Shown here: positions 44,151 through 49,999 of the stretch, piece after piece
Numbering within the stretch: position 1 is the stretch's first letter
Layout of the letters: each line of letters starts with the position of its first letter
Origin: DATEPR01 sp036279295
Lineage (GTDB): Bacteria > Actinomycetota > Actinomycetes > Mycobacteriales > Pseudonocardiaceae
Length of the DNA stretch: 49,999 nucleotides
Assembly: GCA_036279295.1 (NCBI GenBank)
Contig: DASUJK010000335.1
Span: 1-49,999, forward strand
Direction of reading: 5' to 3'
The notes under the pieces: generated by a model
The model's database searches: none
What the model was told of the DNA's origin: nothing
What the model saw: only the letters and a program-made list of their open reading frames with translations
Made by a program: the position numbers and the translations under genes

Positions 44151-45305
44151 ATGGACTTCGCACCCGACACCGACCTGACCGCCCTGCGTGACGCCGTCAT
44201 GGCGATCACCAGGACGTTCGGCGGCTCGTACTACGCCAGGCACGCCGAGCAGCACCAGCCGACCGACGAGCTGTGGCAGGCGCTGGGCAAGCAGGGCTTC
44301 ATCGGGGTGAACATCCCGGACGAGTTCGGCGGTGGCGGTGGCGGCCTGAGTGAACTCGCGGTCGTGTGTGAGGCAACGGCGGCGGAAGGCTGCCCGCTGC
44401 TGCTGTTGCTGGTGTCCAGCGCGATTTCCGGTGAGGTCCTGTCCCGCTACGGCAGCGCACGGCAGCAACAGCGGTGGCTACCCTTGCTTGCCGACGGCAC
44501 GAGCAAGGTGGTCTTCGCGATCACCGAACCGGAAGCCGGCTCCAACACCCACAAGCTCACCACGACGGCCACCCGGGACGGCGCGGACTGGGTCCTGCGC
44601 GGCACCAAGTACTACATCTCCGGCGTCGATGAGGCCGACGCGATCCTGGTCGCCGCGCGCACCGGCACCGATCCGGCCACCGGCCACGGCCTGTTGTCGC
44701 TGTTCCTGGTGCCCACCGACGCCCCTGGCCTGACGGCCAACCCGCTGCCGGTCGCCGCCGCTCTGCCGGAACGCCAGTTCACCCTGTTCTTCGACGATGT
44801 CCGCGTCCCGGCCGACCAGCTGGTCGGCGAGGAGCACCATGGGTTCGAGCAGGTGTTCCACGGGCTCAACCCGGAACGGATCACCGGCGCGGCCGTGTGT
44901 GTCGGCGTCGGCCGCTACGCCCTGCGCAGGGCCGCCGAGTACGCCACCACCCGCAAGGTGTGGGATGTGCCGATCGGCAGCCACCAGGGCGTGTCGCACG
45001 CGTTGGCGAAGGCCGCCATCGAGGTCGAACTGGCCGCCTTGATGACCGCGCGGGCGGCCTGGCTGCACGACAACGGCCAACCGGCTGGCGAGGCGTCGAA
45101 CATGGCCAAGTACGCGGCTGCCGAGGCGGCCAACGCCGCAGTGGACGCCGCCATCCAGACGCTTGGTGGCAACGGCCTGTCCAGTGAGTACGGTCTGGTG
45201 CCGTTGTGGGGGATCGCGCGGCTGCTCCGGATCGCCCCGGTGAACCGGGAGATGATCCTCAACTATGTCGCCCAGCACACGCTGCGCCTCCCAAGATCCT
45301 ATTAG
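44151..45305 (+). CDS. Acyl-CoA dehydrogenase
   Basis: 384 residues. GVNIPDEFGGGGGGLSEL, FAITEPEAGSNTHKLTTTA, WVLRGTKYYISGVDEA and IQTLGGNGLSSEYGLVPLW are standard motifs of FAD-dependent acyl-CoA dehydrogenases. It would introduce the alpha-beta double bond into the CoA ester, the AtuD role if the pathway is terpene-like. AGGAGAGTC precedes the ATG at 44151, seven bases after the TetR stop. Confidence 0.94.
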   Translation: MDFAPDTDLTALRDAVMAITRTFGGSYYARHAEQHQPTDELWQALGKQGFIGVNIPDEFGGGGGGLSELAVVCEATAAEGCPLLLLLVSSAISGEVLSRYGSARQQQRWLPLLADGTSKVVFAITEPEAGSNTHKLTTTATRDGADWVLRGTKYYISGVDEADAILVAARTGTDPATGHGLLSLFLVPTDAPGLTANPLPVAAALPERQFTLFFDDVRVPADQLVGEEHHGFEQVFHGLNPERITGAAVCVGVGRYALRRAAEYATTRKVWDVPIGSHQGVSHALAKAAIEVELAALMTARAAWLHDNGQPAGEASNMAKYAAAEAANAAVDAAIQTLGGNGLSSEYGLVPLWGIARLLRIAPVNREMILNYVAQHTLRLPRSY

Positions 45306-45314
45306 GACGGTTCA

Positions 45315-46097
45315 ATGTCGGACGAAGCGATCTACGAACGCCGTGGTGATGCCGGCTGGATCACGCTGAACCGACCGGCCAAGCGGAACGCCATGACACC
45401 CGCGATGATCGCCGATCTGCACGCCGCGATGGACCAGGCAGGCCAGGACGACGCGGTGCGGTCGCTGGTGATCACGGGCGCCGGCACGGCATTCTGTGCA
45501 GGCGCCGACCTCGACTACTTCCAGTCCCAATTGGACTCACCAGACGGTCTGGACCGATTCATGGCCGAACTCCTGCGTCCGCTGACGGTGTTCCTGGCTC
45601 GCCTGCGTGGTTCCGCCCGACCGGTGATCGCCGCCGTCAACGGCCCGTGCGCGGCAGGCGGGTTCGAGCTGCTGATGTGCTGTGATCTGGTCATCGCCGG
45701 CACCACGGCCACGTTCAGCGACGCCCACGCCCGACTCGGCCTCGCCCCTGCTGTCGGTGGCGTCGCCGGTCTGGTGCGGTCGGTCGGCGCCAACCAGGCC
45801 AAGCGGTTCCTGCTCACGGCCGACAGCTTCGACGCGGCGACCATGGCCGCCGCCGGCCTGGTCACCGAGGTGGTCGAACCGGCCGCGTTGGTGCCCCGGG
45901 TCACGGAGCTGACCAGTACGTTCGCCCGACGCAGCCCACGCAGCCTTGCGCTGCTCAAGGCGATGGTGCACCGGAACCGGCCGGACTGGGCACGGCTGGT
46001 CGAGGCGGACCTTGCCGATTTCCGCGCCGGGTGGCACACGGCCGAACTGCGTGAAGGCATCCGTGCGTACACCGAACGCAGATCACCGCGATTCTGA
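45315..46097 (+). CDS. Enoyl-CoA hydratase/isomerase, second copy
   Basis: 260 residues. Crotonase fold with GAGTAFCAGADLDYFQ and GPCAAGGFELLMCCDLVIAG. Here the first catalytic Glu is present (GGFELLM) but the second, usually in a PEI/PEV motif, is replaced (SDAHARLGLAPAVGG), the opposite pattern to the first copy. The two are therefore not redundant. It follows the dehydrogenase by nine bases. Confidence 0.92.
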   Translation: MSDEAIYERRGDAGWITLNRPAKRNAMTPAMIADLHAAMDQAGQDDAVRSLVITGAGTAFCAGADLDYFQSQLDSPDGLDRFMAELLRPLTVFLARLRGSARPVIAAVNGPCAAGGFELLMCCDLVIAGTTATFSDAHARLGLAPAVGGVAGLVRSVGANQAKRFLLTADSFDAATMAAAGLVTEVVEPAALVPRVTELTSTFARRSPRSLALLKAMVHRNRPDWARLVEADLADFRAGWHTAELREGIRAYTERRSPRF

Positions 46098-46136
46098 TCG
46101 GTTGTACTTCGCCGCGATGTGCGGTAAGCCAGAAAG

Positions 46137-46529
46137 ATGGCGGTTTCCCTGAACCACACGATCATTCCCGTCCGCGACAAGCACGCTTCGGCTGCATTCC
46201 TGGCGCAGATCCTGGGGTTGCCCGTCGGAACGCCGTTCGGCCCGTTCGTCCCGGTGCCGGTTGGGGAATCCCTCACCCTGGACTACGCCGACGTCGACTT
46301 CGCGGATCGTGGTGTGACGACGATCGCACCGCACCACTACGCCTTCGCCGTCGACGACGCCGAGTTCGACGAGATCTTCGGCCGCATCCAGGCCGCAGGC
46401 TTGAAGTACTACGCCGAACCACACGAACCGCACCGTTACGGCGAGGTCAACACGTGGCGCGGTCATGGCAAGTCGGTCTACTTTGACGACCCGGATGGGC
46501 ACATCATGGAGGTACTGACCACCTCCTGA
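46137..46529 (+). CDS. VOC-family (glyoxalase/dioxygenase-fold) protein
   Basis: 130 residues. LNHTIIPVRDKHASAAFLAQILGLP is the first beta-alpha-beta module; HHYAFAVDDAEFDEIFGRIQAAGL and GKSVYFDDPDGHIMEVLT form the second, with possible metal ligands H8 and the Glu near the end. VOC proteins catalyse isomerisation, dioxygenation or epimerisation (for example methylmalonyl-CoA epimerase), or bind drugs. The role here is not clear. Confidence 0.85.
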   Translation: MAVSLNHTIIPVRDKHASAAFLAQILGLPVGTPFGPFVPVPVGESLTLDYADVDFADRGVTTIAPHHYAFAVDDAEFDEIFGRIQAAGLKYYAEPHEPHRYGEVNTWRGHGKSVYFDDPDGHIMEVLTTS

Positions 46530-46545
46530 CACGAAGGAGCCGGCG

Positions 46546-47430
46546 ATGGGCAAGTACATCATTCAGCCGCACCACCGGCTGCAGGAGTGGGTCGCCGAAG
46601 AGGCGGGCTACTTCGCAGCTGAGGGGCTGGACTACGAGTTCCAGGCCGACGGCTTCGCCAGCCAGGCCCTGCAGACCTCCGCGGTGCGGTCGGCCGACGA
46701 CGTGCCTGCTCAGGTGCGTGCCGGTGCGTTCGAGGACATGTCGGCGGGCCGTACGTGTGACGTGTCGTCAGCCTGCCACTGGGCGGTCAACGGTGCTGCC
46801 GCCTCCGGATCGGGCCGGATGTGGGGCCACGCGTACACGGTCACGCCGTGCGCGGTGTTCGCGGCTCCGACGACCGGCTACCGGCAGCCATCGGATCTGG
46901 CAGGCGTCCCGGTCTCGGTCGGGTACCACTCGGGCAGCCACTACTCGACGATCCAGGCCCTGGAGCCGTTCCTGGACAGCACGCAGCTCAACCTGAGTTT
47001 CGGCGGGCTGCCCAACGACCGCATCCGGCTGCTGATCCGGGGTGACGTCGAGGTCGCCGCCCTGTTCGGCGCGCAGTACTACATCGCCGAACAGCTCGGG
47101 TACACCAAGATCGCGGACTCCACGTTCATGGTCGGCTTCCTGGTCCAGGACGGCGCCGATCCGGAGGACAACGCGAAGTACTTCCGGGCGTTGCGCAGGG
47201 CGCAGGTCGACATCGACCTGCACGTGGAGAAGTACAAGCACTACTGGGCCAGCGAGATGCCCGAGGACCTGGCGGCACTGGTCGACGTGCGGCGGTTCGG
47301 CCCCGGTGAGCGGATCGTCTTCGAGACCTACACCAAGGACATGTACGACACCACCCAGCAGTGGATGCACGCCCACGACCTGTTGGAGCTGGGCGAGACC
47401 TCGCGTTACCAGGAGGTCGTGGTCAGCTGA
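46546..47430 (+). CDS. NMT1/THI5-like substrate-binding-fold protein without signal peptide
   Basis: 294 residues. HRLQEWVAEEAGYFAAEGLDYEF and QPSDLAGVPVSVGYHSGSHYSTIQALEPFL are typical of NMT1/SsuA-type periplasmic-binding folds. No signal or lipobox is present and no ABC permease or ATPase is nearby, so it probably acts in the cytoplasm, as a binding protein or an enzyme of that fold. TCDVSSACHW near residue 70 contains two Cys and a His. AAGGAG precedes the ATG at 46546. Its stop abuts the convergent Rieske gene stop with no gap. Confidence 0.8.
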   Translation: MGKYIIQPHHRLQEWVAEEAGYFAAEGLDYEFQADGFASQALQTSAVRSADDVPAQVRAGAFEDMSAGRTCDVSSACHWAVNGAAASGSGRMWGHAYTVTPCAVFAAPTTGYRQPSDLAGVPVSVGYHSGSHYSTIQALEPFLDSTQLNLSFGGLPNDRIRLLIRGDVEVAALFGAQYYIAEQLGYTKIADSTFMVGFLVQDGADPEDNAKYFRALRRAQVDIDLHVEKYKHYWASEMPEDLAALVDVRRFGPGERIVFETYTKDMYDTTQQWMHAHDLLELGETSRYQEVVVS

Positions 47431-48144
47431 TCAGCCGTTCGGCGGCGGCGCGAAGACCTGGATCGCGCCGCCGACCTCGCGGGCCTGGATCAGGGGCAGT
47501 GGCTGCAGCGCGAACTTCAACCGGTGTTCCAGCACCGCCCCGGTCACCGAGAACGACGCGCCGTGGCACGGGCAGTTCAGCATCTTGGCCGGTGCGTCCA
47601 GGTTCAGCTTGCAGCCAAGGTGCGTGCAGATCCCGGACACCGCCCGGACCTGGGTGTTCGTCCGGGTGACGAACCCGGTGATGGTGCCAAGGTCGAACCG
47701 GATCGACGAGCCCTCCGGCAGGTCCTCGGTGGTGGCCACGGTCATCCACACGCCGTTGTCCGGGGCGAGTTCCGGCGGCGCCGCGATCACCGGTTCCGGT
47801 GGTGTGGGGGCCGGGGCCTGGTGGTTCGAGGTCAGCACCTGGTCCAGCCCGGCGCCGACCGCTGCCGACGCGGCCGCCGTCACGCCGAGCCGCACGATGA
47901 CCTGGCGCCGCGCGAGCGGTGCCGGTGCGGGCGGTTCGTCCATTTCCTCGGCCAGTCGCTGGTGCAGCGACGACACGAACTCCTCGTGCACCGAGTCGGC
48001 GCCGACCCTGGCCGAGCGCAGCAGGATCGCCGTGCGCAGCTCGGCGTCACTCGACGGGTCGATGCGCAGCCGTCGCTGCAACCACCCACCTCGCCGCTGG
48101 CGCAGCAGGTTGTCCACGAACCGCCGTGCTCCGACCATGCTCAC
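47431..48144 (-). CDS. Membrane-anchored Rieske [2Fe-2S] protein coupled to an ECF sigma factor
   Basis: 237 residues. A hydrophilic N-terminus of about 78 residues (RRFVDNLLRQRRGGWLQRRLR, DAELRTAILLRSARVG) precedes one membrane/Tat-like segment (LARRQVIVRLGVTAAASAAVG) and a Pro-rich linker. The Rieske domain has box I CTHLGC (C173, H175, C178) and box II CPCHG (C191, C193, H194). It is not adjacent to any oxygenase or bc1 genes. The GTG at 48144 overlaps the stop of the sigma factor as GTGA; ATG 48138 is possible. This layout (cytoplasmic helix-rich part, one helix, external redox cluster) fits an anti-sigma-like redox sensor, which is inference. Confidence 0.9.
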   Translation of the reverse strand: MSMVGARRFVDNLLRQRRGGWLQRRLRIDPSSDAELRTAILLRSARVGADSVHEEFVSSLHQRLAEEMDEPPAPAPLARRQVIVRLGVTAAASAAVGAGLDQVLTSNHQAPAPTPPEPVIAAPPELAPDNGVWMTVATTEDLPEGSSIRFDLGTITGFVTRTNTQVRAVSGICTHLGCKLNLDAPAKMLNCPCHGASFSVTGAVLEHRLKFALQPLPLIQAREVGGAIQVFAPPPNG

Positions 48145-48644
48145 ACTCCGATCCGCTCGGCGACCCTGGCCGCGGCCTTGAGCGCGCGGTGCTGCAACAC
48201 CTTGGCATTGCCCACCGTGACACCCATCACCGCCGCCGTCTCCTTCAGCGACTGGCCGAGGAGATAGCGCTGGCGCAGTACCGTCCGGTAGTTGTCCGGC
48301 AGTTCGGTCAGTATCCGTTCCACATCGGCGAGTCGATCACCGCTTGGCCGTGTGTCGTCCAGGATCAGTTCGGCGAAGTCCTCGTCCAGCGTGGTGAGTT
48401 CCCGGCCCAGGGTGCGCCGCCAGTGGTCGGCGAGCACCGTCCGGGCGGTCGCGACCAGGTAGGACCGCACCTCACGGACCGATGCCGACGACCGCAGTGG
48501 CCGCAGCGCGGCGAGGAAGACCTCGGTGGTCAGATCCTCGGCGTCGGGCCTGCTGCCCACCTTGGCGAACAGCATCTTGTAGACCCAGCCCACGTTGTCC
48601 CGGTATATCGCCTCCCAGTTCGGGTACACCTCAGCGCCGACCAT
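48141..48644 (-). CDS. ECF sigma factor, coupled to the Rieske gene
   Basis: 167 residues from ATG 48644. Region 2: YRDNVGWVYKMLFAKVGSRPDAEDLTTEVFLAAL and VRSYLVATARTVLADHWRR; region 4: LPDNYRTVLRQRYLLGQSLKETAAVMGVTVGNAKVLQHRALKAAA. The frame is open to GTG 48719, but that codon falls inside the -10-like element of the likely promoter, so the start at 48644 is preferred. The gene overlaps the downstream Rieske gene by 4 bases. The same promoter-like motif lies upstream of this gene and of the secreted protein at 48.9-49.3 kb, so it probably activates both. Confidence 0.9.
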   Translation of the reverse strand: MVGAEVYPNWEAIYRDNVGWVYKMLFAKVGSRPDAEDLTTEVFLAALRPLRSSASVREVRSYLVATARTVLADHWRRTLGRELTTLDEDFAELILDDTRPSGDRLADVERILTELPDNYRTVLRQRYLLGQSLKETAAVMGVTVGNAKVLQHRALKAAARVAERIGV

Positions 48645-48716
48645 CCGCAGCCGGGGCGGGTCCGTCGCCCGCTCGCCCTGCGTGTCGGCGCGCTCGCCGC
48701 TGTCGCGTCGGGTCCA

Positions 48717-48746
48717 CACACGTATGTATACGGGGGCGGGTTACAC
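48717..48746 (-). promoter_or_regulatory. Candidate ECF promoter of the sigma-Rieske operon
   Basis: On the minus strand GTGTAACCC (48738-48746) is followed after 15 bases by CGTGTG (48717-48722). The nine-base -35-like element and the exact spacing recur at 49398-49427, before the secreted protein gene. AAC in the -35 and CG in the -10 are typical of ECF promoters. Confidence 0.6.
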
Positions 48747-48760
48747 ATGTCCGCACACGA

Positions 48761-48794
48761 ATCGGCCCGGCCGCACGAGCGCGGCCGGGCCGAT
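48761..48794 (-). terminator. Terminator of the secreted Gly-rich protein gene
   Basis: A perfect 14-bp inverted repeat, ATCGGCCCGGCCGC (48761-48774) with its complement (48781-48794), lies 60 bases after the stop codon on the minus strand. A smaller hairpin (TGACCCC/GGGGTCA) precedes it. It separates this gene from the sigma factor promoter. Confidence 0.7.
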
Positions 48795-48853
48795 GTCCCC
48801 TTGATCCCCGTTTCCCCGTGACCCCTCCCCGGGGTCAGTTCCTCTCCCAGAGG

Positions 48854-49348
48854 TCAGTTGTCCTCGCCACAGCTGGCGGGCGGCGGGTCGAGCGTGACGA
48901 TGCCGTTGACGACCTCGCCGTTGTCGGCGTCCACCGCGTGGGCGGTCATCACCTGGTTGCCCGGCTGGGCCGGGGTCTGGCCCATGGCCTTGATGCCGGT
49001 CGGGTCCGAGATCAGGTTCTGGTTGAAGAAAATCACGCCGTTGTCGGCGAGCTGGACCGTCCAATGTTGACCGACGGCCTCGGTGTTGATCTCGAACTCC
49101 TCGCCGACGACCACCCCCGGCGCCGCGCCGTCGTCGTCGTACATCGACTTGAGCGTGAACGGCGAGCCCAGCGTGCCGTTCCCCGCCGTGGACATCCCCG
49201 TGCCACACGGCCGGCCACCGCCCCCGTTGCCACCGCTACCGCCACTGCCACCGCCGTGTGCCGCGAAAGCGTTGGGTCCGGCCAGAACGGTGGTCGCGAG
49301 AGCAGCGGCGGTGATGGCCAGGCCGGTGCCCAGAATGCGCAGACGCAT
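48854..49348 (-). CDS. Secreted Gly-rich protein, unknown function, likely target of the ECF factor
   Basis: 164 residues from ATG 49348 with GGAGGAGGAG upstream. A signal peptide (about 1-30, LRILGTGLAITAAALATTVLAG...AFAA) is followed by a Gly/Ser linker and a domain with TLGSPFTLKSMYDDDG, EEFEINTEAVGQHWTVQLADNG and two Cys (RPCG, ASCGED), perhaps one disulfide. I do not recognise the family. The shared promoter-like motif with the ECF-Rieske operon suggests it is an output of that system. Confidence 0.82.
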   Translation of the reverse strand: MRLRILGTGLAITAAALATTVLAGPNAFAAHGGGSGGSGGNGGGGRPCGTGMSTAGNGTLGSPFTLKSMYDDDGAAPGVVVGEEFEINTEAVGQHWTVQLADNGVIFFNQNLISDPTGIKAMGQTPAQPGNQVMTAHAVDADNGEVVNGIVTLDPPPASCGEDN

Positions 49349-49397
49349 GGTGAAAACTCCTCCTCCTGTGCTGGCAGTGATGACTGCCAGATGCCTG

Positions 49398-49427
49398 TCA
49401 GCGAGGGGATACACAGGAGGGTTACAC
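49398..49427 (-). promoter_or_regulatory. Candidate ECF promoter of the secreted Gly-rich protein gene
   Basis: On the minus strand GTGTAACCC (49419-49427) and CGCTGA (49398-49403) are 15 bases apart, the same -35-like nonamer and the same spacing as at 48717-48746. It lies about 50 bases before the start codon. Confidence 0.6.
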
Positions 49428-49442
49428 GGCTCCGGCCCGGTT

Positions 49443-49907
49443 TCAGCCGCGCGGCCGGTACCGGCTGACCGCCCTGGCGCGTGCGTCGGTGAGCAGAGTG
49501 TGGGTCCTGGCCGTGGTCGCCTCGGCAGGGTTGAGAATCGAGACCCAGCCCTGTACTGCGTAAACGGGATGCGGCAGCACGTCGTCGACAACGGTGTAGT
49601 CGATGCCGGAGTGGTGCTCGGCGTGGGCAGCGGGCGGGTAGCCGAGCAGTGCCTGGAAAGTGGTGCGGCCCACAGCGATGTTGAGCCGGAACAGGCCGGG
49701 CCGGTTGATGTTCGACGCCGTGTCGAATCCGTCGTAGTCCTTCGTGACGATGGTCGCGAACGGCATCATCCGGTCGGCCTCGTCGTCGTTCGGGTCGTAG
49801 AAGAAGAACGAGTCGCCCCACGCCACCTCGGGCGCGCCGGTGGCCTCGCCGGCCGTGACGCCAGGCAGGCCGGCCACCAGTTCGACGATGTCCCCTGCTG
49901 TCAGCAT
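49443..49907 (-). CDS. DUF6194-type protein
   Basis: 154 residues from ATG 49907. AWGDSFFFYDPNDDE, MMPFATIVTKDYDGFDTASNINRPGLFRLNIAVGRTTFQALLG and LPHPVYAVQGWVSILNPAE form the family pattern I know as DUF6194, a small cytoplasmic protein of unknown function, common in actinobacteria. The frame is open for 24 codons upstream; the ATG lacks a good Shine-Dalgarno sequence. Confidence 0.8.
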   Translation of the reverse strand: MLTAGDIVELVAGLPGVTAGEATGAPEVAWGDSFFFYDPNDDEADRMMPFATIVTKDYDGFDTASNINRPGLFRLNIAVGRTTFQALLGYPPAAHAEHHSGIDYTVVDDVLPHPVYAVQGWVSILNPAEATTARTHTLLTDARARAVSRYRPRG

Positions 49908-49956
49908 GTCGACCAGTGTCCCAAGATCGTGGCGCCGGTGCGGGCACAATGGCGGT

Positions 49957-49999
49957 ATGAGCAAGTCACCGGAGGACACGCCTGTCGACGCCGAGGTGG
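49957..49999 (+). CDS. Start of a plus-strand gene, cut by the window edge
   Basis: ATG 49957 opens MSKSPEDTPVDAEV and runs to the end. CACAAT ten bases before it resembles a -10 box, which would give a leaderless or nearly leaderless message, common in actinobacteria. Only 14 codons are visible, so nothing can be said about function. Confidence 0.4.
   Translation, partial: MSKSPEDTPVDAEV

Noticed and set aside
46546..47430. Extracellular solute-binding protein of an ABC importer
   Set aside because: No signal peptide, lipobox, permease or ATPase gene is present nearby; only the fold supports the transporter reading.

Overview
The window is high-GC actinobacterial DNA, most likely from a filamentous member of the Pseudonocardiales or a close relative. 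The grounds are strong G/C at third codon positions, many GTG starts, two AfsR/SARP regulators, two ECF sigma factors, a TIGR03084-type protein (a family related to mycothiol-dependent enzymes), Tat-exported enzymes and a B12 riboswitch ahead of a NiCoT metal permease. No rRNA, tRNA, CRISPR array, transposase or integrase was recognised.

Layout. 1-1.4 kb: the 5' part of a biotin carboxylase and a small secreted Cys-containing protein with its own terminator. 1.5-7.1 kb: an AfsR-like STAND regulator diverging from a small operon that encodes SdpA- and SdpB-family proteins, with a 55-codon single-helix ORF just upstream of sdpA (candidate peptide precursor), followed by a Cys-rich HTH regulator. 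7.0-17.1 kb: on the minus strand, a complete System I cytochrome c maturation operon, ccmA-ccmB-(diheme cytochrome c)-ccmC-ccmD-ccmE-ccmF-ccmG-ccmH-ccmI-hemA; a divergent ccdA-like gene lies beside ccmA. The operon would supply heme precursor (HemA), export and chaperone heme (CcmA-E), reduce apocytochrome thiols (CcmG, CcmH, CcdA) and ligate heme (CcmF, CcmH, CcmI). The embedded diheme protein is the only CxxCH protein in the window.

18-29 kb: a NiCoT transporter under a cobalamin riboswitch, an ECF sigma factor with a divergent zinc-finger anti-sigma protein, lon protease behind a HAIR-like (HspR) site, a large nSTAND1/WD40 protein, and a small membrane protein/histidine kinase/response regulator operon. 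29.4-33.3 kb: a second AfsR-like regulator, an NTF2-like protein and the truncated N-terminus of a Tat-exported phospholipase C-type phosphoesterase.

33.3-47.4 kb: an acyl-CoA catabolic cluster resembling the acyclic terpene utilisation (Atu) pathway. Two coupled acyl-CoA ligases diverge from an operon for a biotin-dependent acyl-CoA carboxylase (beta and alpha subunits), enoyl-CoA hydratase, TIGR03084 protein, AtuA, a TetR regulator, acyl-CoA dehydrogenase, a second hydratase, a VOC protein and a THI5-like binding protein. 47.4-50 kb: an ECF sigma factor translationally coupled to a membrane-anchored Rieske protein, a secreted Gly-rich protein whose upstream region carries the same promoter-like motif as the sigma gene, a DUF6194-type protein and the first codons of one more gene.

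The parts most worth following up are the sdp-like operon with its candidate peptide, the complete Ccm System I with a compositionally distinct diheme cytochrome inside it, and the ECF-Rieske pair with its two-promoter regulon.
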